This document shows, piece by piece, positions 56,483 to 64,000 of a DNA stretch of 64,000 nucleotides. A program made the translations under genes and the position numbers. The notes under the pieces are model-generated. The model ran no database searches, was not told the DNA's origin, and saw only the letters and a list, made by a program, of their open reading frames with translations. The DNA comes from Clarkia xantiana subsp. parviflora (lineage: Eukaryota; Streptophyta; Magnoliopsida; Myrtales; Onagraceae): contig JAPTYO010000009.1 of NCBI GenBank assembly GCA_036873135.1, forward strand, positions 42,176,756 to 42,240,755. Reading direction: 5' to 3'. Position 1 is the stretch's first letter; each line of letters opens with the position of its first letter.

Positions 56483-56577
56483 ATTAACAACTGTGAAAAA
56501 ACTAAGTCCACGAAGATGACAGCGAGATGTGGTATCCTGAAAAGTACAACTACCGCAACAACATGAGTAGAAGTCAC

Positions 56578-56652
56578 CTGAGAAGAGATTGGGTTAATTC
56601 CTCTTTACAATTGAAGTAGAGGAAGTATACCGGCGGCATAGACTCTGCCATT
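56578..56652 (-). other. Possible first exon of a host gene at the broken end of B copy 2
   Basis: On the minus strand an ATG at 56652 in good context (ccaATGGC) opens exactly 25 codons, MAESMPPVYFLYFNCKEELT then QSLLR. They end at cag/gtgac, a plausible donor. Upstream on the same strand is an AT-rich, gaaaccctac-containing leader and a TATA-like tatttat. There is no counterpart in B copy 1. It may be chance; no further exon found. Confidence 0.22.
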
Positions 56653-57219
56653 GGAACCGTGAGTTTAGGATGTAGGGTTTCTGATTTATATTTATTTTTA
56701 GATTTATGATCTGATTTCCGCCGGTCAGATCGGCATTGATTTTTACAGTTCGACCCGGTCCAACCCGGTTTTTCCTCTCAGAGTCGGGTTCTGTATGTAT
56801 TCCGATCTTTAAGGCGAACCAGATCGATGGTAGGAGCGGTTCACGGTCTAACCCGGTCCGACCTCCGGTCCGGTTTTCAAAACACTGAACTTAAGTGTTA
56901 AGATATGTAAGACTGAAGAAACATAATTTTGTTTTTTTTATAAGATACTATATATATTAATTTTTTTATACTTATATAATTATGATGGATTTTTCCTTAA
57001 TTTAGAGTTGATACATAATCTTTCGAACCACTTAGTTATGAAAAAATTAATTTCTATTGGTTGGTCAATTTTTTTAGTTACAACTCACTAAGTTATATTG
57101 CCAAGTCGATGTCAAGAATATCTAGAATTGTACAAGGTCTCTCCTTGTTTCCACCAAACAATTTTTTCGTACGTCGTTTTTTCAACCAACACAACTACAT
57201 TCTCTCACATCATATATAA

Positions 57220-57630
57220 TTATATTTAACATTATTAAATACTAATTAAGTTTTTTATTATCAATTAAATGTAGAAATTACTATCAAATATGTGTATACA
57301 ACATACAGAAAATCTATCAAATACTACGATTACTGACCATAATATTTATTATTATTTATTTTATTATATATTTTGATGATATGTAATGTGCATACCCAAA
57401 AATCATAATATCATATATACAATAATAAGGAATAGAATATTTGTTCACACACGCTAAGATAGAATAATATAAATTTATATATACACATTAAAAGTGTAGT
57501 AGTGTTTCAATTTTTTTGATAAACTATTTCAAATAATAAATCAAATTAAATTAATTATTAACATTAAACTTGAATTTTCATAAAATCCTAACCATTATTA
57601 TATATATAAATAAAACGCTTACTGCGTCAC
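57220..57630 (+). mobile_element. Degenerate Helitron 3' end relic
   Basis: Stretches such as atatttaacattatta, ttttttattatcaattaaat and aactatttcaaataa occur in the same order as in 22160-22690 of the Helitron. A weak hairpin (cgc-ttact-gcg, near 57615-57625) stands where the Helitron has its terminal hairpin. The CTAG end is not recognisable. Confidence 0.4.
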
Positions 57631-58560
57631 GTGGTTGTAAATAGTTTAAGGGGGGAGTGCTAAATAAAGCATAAAAACTTTTTAAAAAGTAATGGGTGGT
57701 TTTGTTAATAGTCGGCATCAGGCATTTGAGTTGAGGAATGTGGCAACTGGCAATGGCAGTGGGAGTGTAGAGAAGTAAGCAAGAAAGGCCAAATACACCT
57801 GTTGAGGAGAAAAGGAATCTACAAATGGTGGACAAAGACATACCTTGTTTATTTGGAATAGAGAGAGCTACTTAAATGATATGTACTGTACCACATCACA
57901 TTCATTGATTGGGAGAGGGCTGGGTGTTTACTCACTCATCTACCTAGCTAGGTTAGGTGTGAAGAGTTACAAACCAAAAAAGTTAGGTGTGTGTGAAGAT
58001 TATATGAATTATAATAGCAATTTGTATTAGTAACGAATATCACTGGAAGTTCTAATTTAGAAATAAATATTAGGAAACAACTAAGAAACAATAGAACATG
58101 TAACATTAGTTTTAAAATGATTACATTATTCGTAAGTTGTAATTATTATTATAGAATAACATAATTACAAAAATTAAGAAAAAGAATAAAATAAAACACT
58201 TTGGTATTTTCATATTTGATGGATTCACTATTATAAAAAAACGATAAAAGGTACACTAAACAAACACTTGTGAGAATACGAATAAATATATAGATTATAA
58301 ACTAAATACACAAGATATTAGCCAAAAATAAAAATTAAATACAATATTATTTTTACCAAATAAATAAATACAAGAATAGCTTCAAAACGGAGTTTTAAAA
58401 AACAAAAAACAACTAAGAAAATAAATAATGAAATTGCTACCACCAAGTATCGACTGTGGGTTTATAGGAACTTGTTTGACAAAAGAAGACAAGCCGCTCT
58501 TAGAGGTATTACATAAAATTATTTAAATATGAGTTTAACGTATTTTTTATGTAAAAAAAA

Positions 58561-58886
58561 AAAACGTGTTACAATGGTTTTATATAGCATTCCTTAAAAG
58601 TGGGACTCACCTATTTTTACGTAGCCTATTTCTTAAACTTAAGGAATGCACTATGTATTACGTAACTAATTTTTAATTATAAATTAATTCATTTTATAAT
58701 TAATGCTAATATCTTATTGGTGATTGTTGGAATATTTAATAATAAAATATATTTAAGTAATACGATTGCAGAGAAAATATTTTTTACGTATATCTTAACT
58801 TTATGTATTACTTAAAGTATACGTAAATGTCTACGTGGCAACTTTAAAGAATAAAATTTCAGTAAAACCATTGTGGATGCTCTTAT
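58561..58886. mobile_element. MITE-like element with imperfect inverted ends
   Basis: The left part has acaatggttttatatagcat and the right part ends gtaaaaccattgtggatgctc, giving inverted ends around acaatggtttta. Internal sequence is non-coding with 'ttacgta' words. A gagcatccacaatgg end is common to plant MITEs. Target duplication not resolved. Confidence 0.4.
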
Positions 58887-59342
58887 GTGTTTATTTTTAA
58901 GTAGTATCCATTCAGATTTGTAAACAGAATCCTCAGTTTAACTTATTAACCCGCGCACCGCATAAAAAAAATACTTAACAAAAATATCTTGAAAATTGAA
59001 TCTTCCTATTTTATTGAATATATACGCATGAAAAATACTAAACGAAACTAAAAGGAAAAAAAATTCCTAATTTAAACTGTCTTACGTAAAGTTGCTAGAG
59101 TACGATTAACCTCTATTGAAATGCGCAAACATATAAAAATAAAAAAAATAAAAATATCTCTAAGAAATTGATTTATTTTTTATATAATCATATGAATGTA
59201 ACTTTCCAATAGAATATGCACATTTTATAACTTGTAAAATAAAAAAATATATCTCTCTGTTGAAAAGAACAAATATATCTTTAGTTGAATATTGAAGAGT
59301 TTCTTTCTCGTAAAAAGCTTTAATCTCAACAAATTCGAAACA

Positions 59343-59450
59343 AATTTGCAGTTATATATATTGTGATTATATATATATAGTTGGTCGTAATAAATTCTTA
59401 TGTTATATATATATATATATAATATATAATATAATATATATATTATATTT
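59343..59450. repeat. AT microsatellite beside the Copia E LTR
   Basis: Runs of (AT)n and (ATAT)n on and off to 59450, ten bases before the LTR start at 59461. Confidence 0.85.
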
Positions 59451-59460
59451 ATATTTATCT

Positions 59461-60056
59461 TGTTGGATTACGTAGCTAGATATTACAGAAACATAAACAA
59501 GGTACATGCTTGTAATCAGAATTACGCAGCGGAAGATGTGCACATACCTTAAACTTTTTCCATAGTCCCAAGATCTTGCGGGAGTTTTCGATCCACCGGA
59601 CGGAACTCGTAGAGGTTCTTTTTAAGGAAGCCCTACGCGGTATAAGCTCCACAAAAAAGCCTCTGATCGATTCTTGGCAGGGACAGATCTCCGAAGTGTT
59701 TTCCCAATAAAATTGGCACACCATTGGTGTCTAGGTTGGTTCGGCCGAAACACTGATATTTAGGGAGGAGGGATTTTCTCTCAAATCACCACTAGGGAGG
59801 AATTGTGGAATTACCCTAATAAAAACCCTAACACCCCTTATTTATAGGAGGAGTAAAGTGGACAAAAGTCCAATTTGCCCCTATCCTAGTTCGGCCGGCC
59901 TATAATGTATAAGGGAGTCCCAATTTTGGGCCACTCATGTCAAATGGGATTTGGGTCAAGCCCGAATTCCCTAATGTGACATTTACCCAATATCTTAGGT
60001 AACATATACATATTAATAGGCTTCCATTTACGACGCCCAATCACCATATGTTAGCA
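59461..60056 (-). repeat. 3' LTR of Copia E (596 bp)
   Basis: Plus-strand ends TGTTGGATTACG and CATATGTTAGCA. TATA box on the minus strand near 59840. No PBS at its left side. Confidence 0.87.
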
Positions 60057-61174
60057 GCTCCCATTCGCCGGAATGGGAGGGTGCATGTTAATGTATTGTT
60101 GTCCGAATCGCATCAACATTTTACTCTTCTGATCTTGCCCCTGCTTCTGAATAGTTCATACGAGGTTTTCAGTGCGACCGCGGATACGACGGGCATAGTG
60201 CTACTCATCTGTTAGGAGTTTTGTAGCGCCCGTGGAACGTTGATTCCCTATCTCAAATTAACCTGTTAAAAACATTAATTTGTATCGCGCTGTAACCTAG
60301 GTCAACTGATAATTCTCTAATTGTCTAGTTTCCACATAGGAATACTTCTCCAAGGCATCCGTACAAGTATTCAAAACCTTCAACTAATATCTGGTTGGTG
60401 GCCACCTAGTGAATACAAGAGTCGGTGAATTACAGGTGAACTTGACCATCCCCATCGCTCATACCCTTAGTCAAACCCAACCGGTTTCCAAAGACGTGTT
60501 AACTTGGCCTTTTTCTTCAGCACTGCGCTCATACGCCGGGAAGTGAACATTGAGCTGACCAATTATGAGTTCTGTGTCCATGATGATACTTCAGTTGCCT
60601 CTTCATAAGGCTCCCGGGATCAATCACACGCTCGAGGTGAAGAAGTTTGCGCCCATCCGAATCCCGAGGATTCTACCTAGCACAACCGTGCATGACCCCA
60701 TGGTTGAACATGGCACGTAGTATGAAGCACGCGTCGATATAATACCCGAACAACGACAGGCGTGGGATATGTCAATGATACTATCGCAAATTTTCATCTG
60801 GCCCAGAATGTGGTTAATGAAGAATAGAGTTTATCACTAGCGAAGTGCAAAACAAAGATCATGTCGTGTTACGCCGAAACCAAATGATCGTTTTGCGTAA
60901 CCAAGTTTATCCAACTGGTTCTTAGCTAGTCTTGCTGCGGCAGAGGTCCCCCTCTCCTACTAGACGACCGTTCCCGTGTGAGAATGCAAGGCCCACATTC
61001 GACATAATTTAGGCAGAGGATTGCGTCCTCCTACAACTTAGCTGATAGACCATAAAATCCGATGTGATCAATTATTATGACGTCGATGAATCATAAACTC
61101 GAATTGCAATTCTCTCGTTTATCAAAAATGTAACTTTCAATTATCAAAATGTTATCACGGATATACGCCCACTT
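60057..61174 (-). other. Long 3' untranslated region of Copia E
   Basis: No gene. Reverse match to 28127-29230 of C2. Begins next to the LTR with the likely polypurine tract (ggcgaatgggagc on the minus strand). Confidence 0.68.
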
Positions 61175-63161
61175 TTAAACCTTACACAATCCAAGCAGTT
61201 TAACATGCTTTTAAAATGTCTCTTTGCGTAATGGTTTAGTTAAGGGTCCGCTACCATGTCATCAGTGGCGAGTATTCTAATGTGATTATATTGTCCTCTA
61301 CCATAGATTTAGCACAATTATATTTCACATCAATGTGTTTAGTCCTACTATGGTACTTTGGATTCTTTACTGCCACAATTGGAGCTTGACTATCAGAGAA
61401 TACCTTCACAGGTTTACTCCTGACATTACCATCAAGCAGCGCAGTGAGAAGCCTTTTCAGCAAGACCGCTTCCTGTGCATTTTTGGAGAGAGTAAAGAAT
61501 TCTGATTCCATTTTAGACAACGCAACACATGATTGCTTCTTGCTCGTCCATGAAATAGCGACATCAGCAAGGAGAAGCACTCCTCTTGTGGTGGACTTAC
61601 GATCGTCTAGATCGCCACCATGGTCGGCGTCACTAAATCCGGTCAATTCTAACACCCAACCCTCATAGCACAGTACGTAGTCGGCAGTACCTTTCAGATA
61701 TCGCATGATCTGCTTTACAGGTTTTAAATGTTGATAGCCAGGGTCTGATTGGAATCTTGCTGCTAGGCCCACAGTGTAACAGATGTCCGGACGAGTGCAA
61801 AGCATGGCGTACATGAGACTTCTGACCATACATAAATACTCTGCACTCCTAGGGATGTCAATGGGGCGGGTCGGGGCGGGTATCGCCGGACCCGGACCCG
61901 CCCCGCGGGTCAATATGGTCGACCCGGACCCGTCCCATGCACCTTCGGGTCGGGTCGGGTCGACCCGCGGGTCGACCCGTGTTAGGTATAATTTATCATT
62001 TTAAATCTTAAATTCTAAATTCTATGTTACCGTATCCAAATTCAACTTCAAATTTAAATCATAAATTATTAAATTAACTCATAATCCAAATATAAATCAC
62101 CCCATTCATTAGAATAATTGTTATTTTGACTATGTGTTATATTACCCGTATAGTTTTATATAATATACATATATTAAATATATATGTACAATGAAAGGTC
62201 GGGTCGGGTCGGGTCGCCGGGTCGCCGTGAACCTAAACCCGAACCCGCCCCGCGGGTCACGGGTCGGCGGGTCCTCGGGTCAAAGTCGGGTCGGGTACCC
62301 GCGGGTCGGCGGGTACCCGTGACCCGTTGCCATCCCTATGCACTCCTCATCTTTTCACGCTCTTGCAGGTTCTTCGGGCCGTCGCGCTTTGACAACACCC
62401 AAAAACTAACGGCGTTTCCACGGGTTTGGCATCTTGTAATCTAAACCTTTTCAACAATTTGTTAATGTAGGCTTCCTGAGATAGACACAATCTCCGGGCG
62501 ACTCGATCTCTAGCAATAGTAATGCTCAAGATATACGTAGCCTCTCCCATGTATTTCATCTTAAATACAGATGCTCACCAGGACTTTGATTCATGCATGA
62601 AACTCACATCGTTCGCTGCAATGAGTATGTCAACCACGTATAAAGTTAAGATGACGTACTTAGACCCAGAGGTCTTTGTATACACGCATGGACCTTCGTG
62701 AAGATTCACGAATCCGTTTCCAACGATTTACTCGTGGAATCTGCGATACCATTGCCGAGATGATTGTTTAAGACCGTAAATAGATATTTGGAGTTTACAA
62801 ACTTTACGTTTGTTACCAGGAGTAATGAAACCCTCTGGGTGCTCCATATAGATCTCTTCCTCCAGGTTTCCGTGAGGAATGCGGTCTTAACATTTATTTA
62901 GTGCAGCTCTAGATCGAGGCAAGCGACCAGTGCTAGGATGGCCCTGACTGTGGTGTACCACACAATCGGTGATTATGTCTCATGATATTCCACTCCATGA
63001 AGCTGGGTGTATCTTTTCGCAAATAGTTGAGCGTTGTATCGCTCGACATTTCCATCAGCAGTGAGTTTCAGTTTCAGAACCCACTTAGCCCCTATGGCCC
63101 TGCGGTTAGCAGGTAAATAAACTAAAGACCATACCGAGTTGGATTTAATTAAGGAGATCTC
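61175..63161 (-). pseudogene. Copia RT and RNase H of E, interrupted by a MITE
   Basis: RT from 63161: SNSVWSLVYLPANRRAIGAK, KLKLTADGNVERY, LDLELH. The catalytic motif at 62629-62640 reads YVVD and not YVDD, so a catalytic Asp is lost. Several frameshifts lie between 62950 and 62350. After the MITE, RNase H reads RPDICYTVGLAARFQ, FSDADHGGDLDDRKSTTRG, WTSKKQSCVALSKMESEF, KVFSDSQAPIVAVK and HIDVKYN. The apparent open frame starting near 61913 begins inside the MITE and its first ~20 residues are not Copia. Family stop at 61175-61177. Confidence 0.85.
61850..62338. mobile_element. hAT-type MITE, 489 bp, with 8-bp target duplication
   Basis: Ends TAGGGATGTCAATGGGGC and (inverted) TAGGGATGGCAACGGGTC. 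Exact 8-bp duplication tgcactcc at 61842-61849 and 62339-62346. GC-rich subterminal arrays of gggtcgggtcgg flank an AT-rich centre. No coding capacity. It sits in the RT/RNase H junction of Copia E. The 8-bp duplication and the TAGGGATG ends point to the hAT superfamily. Confidence 0.9.
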
Positions 63162-64000
63162 TGTTGGATTATGGTAATTAATCATCCAAGAAGAAACCCT
63201 AGGTACGTGCTAGGTAACTAGTTACGCAGAGGAAGAAAGTGCACATACCTTAAACCTTTCTTGCAGCCCAAGATCTTTGAGGAGAGTTCTCGGTCCACCG
63301 GCCGGTACCCCGTAGAGGTTCATGTTAGAGAAGCCCTACGTGGTTTGATCTTCACAGAAAAGCCTCCTCCGATTCTCGCGGGATGGATCTACTTGGAATA
63401 AATTGCTCATCGCAATTTGGCACGTCCTTGCTTGTAGTCACTTCGGCCGAACCTAGCTTTATTTAGGGAGGAGGGTTTTCTCTAAATCTCAGAACTTGGG
63501 AGAGATTGATTAGCACTAGAAAACACCACATTAGGTCCCTATTTATAGAGTGGGAATCCCACCTCCTTAAGTGGGTTCGGCGTCGACTTTACTAGGGACG
63601 GAGGCCCAATTTTGGGCCTCTCATGTCACATGGGATTTAGGCCTAGCCCAAATACCCTAATGTGATCCATACCTAATTTCTTAGGTTAATTGCCTTAATT
63701 AATGGGCTACAAATTACGGCGGCCCATAACCCCATATGCTAACAGCTCCCACTCGCCGGAATGGGAGGTTGCATGTTAATATGTTATCGACCAACACATT
63801 CGGATTTGGTCTTCAATCCAATCCCTGCACCAAATAGTTCATATGTGGTTTGCCGTGCGACCGGTGAAAACGACGGGCATCGTGCTATTCATCTGTTAGG
63901 AGTATTGTAGCGCCCACGGAACGTTGATTCCCCATGTCTAATCAACATGTTAAAAATAAAGTGTCGCGCTGTATCCTAGTTCAACTGCAAATTTTCAAAT
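63162..64000 (-). mobile_element. Copia element D, minus strand: 3' LTR and start of 3' region
   Basis: LTR 63162-63744 (plus-strand ends TGTTGGATTATGG and CATATGCTAACA), then the purine-rich ggcgagtgggagc on the minus strand and the start of the shared 3' untranslated region, running off the window. It is inserted in the RT of E (left flank atctc). Confidence 0.82.

Larger units (their letters stand above)
38769..56577 (+). mobile_element. Element B copy 2 (plus strand), split by Retand copy 2
   Basis: 5' LTR 38769-39503, PBS at 39505, Gag from 39555. It is interrupted at 39698/50905 by Retand copy 2, then Gag continues to 52475. A non-coding stretch with repeats follows, and an antisense gene on the minus strand (56482 to 54067). 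Same plan as B copy 1 and no RT, RNase H or integrase. The repeat-rich 3' region and 3' LTR of copy 1 type are not found after about 56.58 kb, so this end is truncated; its exact boundary is uncertain. Excluding the Retand insert it spans about 6.6 kb. Confidence 0.8.
56653..59460. other. AT-rich intergenic DNA
   Basis: No convincing gene. 56700-56880 has 'acccggtccaacccgg'-type repeats ending ggttttcaaaacactg, like one end of a degraded hAT-type element. 57220-57630 resembles the Helitron 3' half. 58561-58886 is MITE-like. Otherwise low-complexity AT-rich sequence. Confidence 0.6.
59461..63161 (-). mobile_element. Copia element E, minus strand, 3' part
   Basis: From left: 3' LTR 59461-60056, 3' untranslated region (60057-61174), RNase H and RT (61175-63161), then cut by the LTR of element D at 63162. 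Left flank tatct (59456-59460). Carries a hAT-type MITE in its coding region. Same family as C1 to C4 by LTR, untranslated region and pol. Confidence 0.83.

Noticed and set aside
57578..57841. Minus-strand frame of 87 codons beginning like a signal peptide
   Set aside because: No homologue recognised, AT-rich low-complexity end, and it overlaps the Helitron-like relic. The hydrophobic start is likely chance.
58940..58970. cccgcgcaccgc near AT-rich DNA as a Helitron end
   Set aside because: The stem is imperfect and no CTRR end stands at the right distance on either strand.
61251..61913. Uninterrupted 220-codon RNase H gene
   Set aside because: The N-terminal residues come from the MITE, and the RT before it is broken, so it is a pseudogene part.

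Overview
This window is repeat-rich nuclear DNA from a flowering plant, probably a eudicot. The evidence is a pile-up of plant-type LTR retrotransposons: Ty1/Copia elements primed by initiator tRNA-Met, and Ty3/Gypsy elements of the Tat (Retand/Ogre-like) lineage with a second RNase H and an antisense extra gene. There is also a Helitron and a hAT-type MITE. I found no complete host gene, rRNA, tRNA or CRISPR array. The species cannot be told from the sequence.

Most of the window reads as nested insertions. Left stack, from inside out: Retand-like copy 1 (1-7009, minus, runs off the left edge) sits in non-autonomous element B copy 1 (7010-15392, minus). B1 sits in the RNase H of Copia C1 (15393-17367). 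C1 sits in the 5' leader of an inverted Copia R (17368-18188). R sits in the 5' LTR of Copia C2 (18189-29624), which also carries a 4.0-kb Helitron in its leader (18737-22735). C2 sits in the RNase H of Copia C3 (29625-31485), and C3 abuts an orphan Copia integrase fragment (31486-31952). Right stack: Copia C4 (31953-38768) is cut by B copy 2 (38769-39698 and 50905 to about 56.58 kb), which is itself cut by an almost complete Retand-like copy 2 (39699-50904). AT-rich intergenic DNA follows (about 56.6-59.4 kb). Two minus-strand Copia remnants, E (59461-63161, carrying a hAT MITE) and D (63162-64000), end the window.

Retand copy 2 has two 697-bp LTRs that differ at about 14 sites. One in-frame gag-protease-RT-RNase H-second RNase H-integrase frame on the minus strand is broken by only three stop codons. 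A convergent, spliced antisense gene on the plus strand has its own TATA box. A tandem-repeat array lies between the two convergent genes. Copy 1 has the same plan but has lost the RT core, the second RNase H and most of the integrase.

The most interesting object is element B. Two copies in opposite orientation both have LTRs, a Tat-type Gag, tandem repeats and an antisense gene homologous to that of the Retand elements, yet neither has RT, RNase H or integrase. B shares its LTR termini and primer-binding site type with the Retand elements, so it looks like a Gag-plus-antisense-gene parasite mobilised in trans. The Copia elements C2 and C4 form a second group with a shared defect: gag is followed by RT-RNase H with protease and integrase missing.
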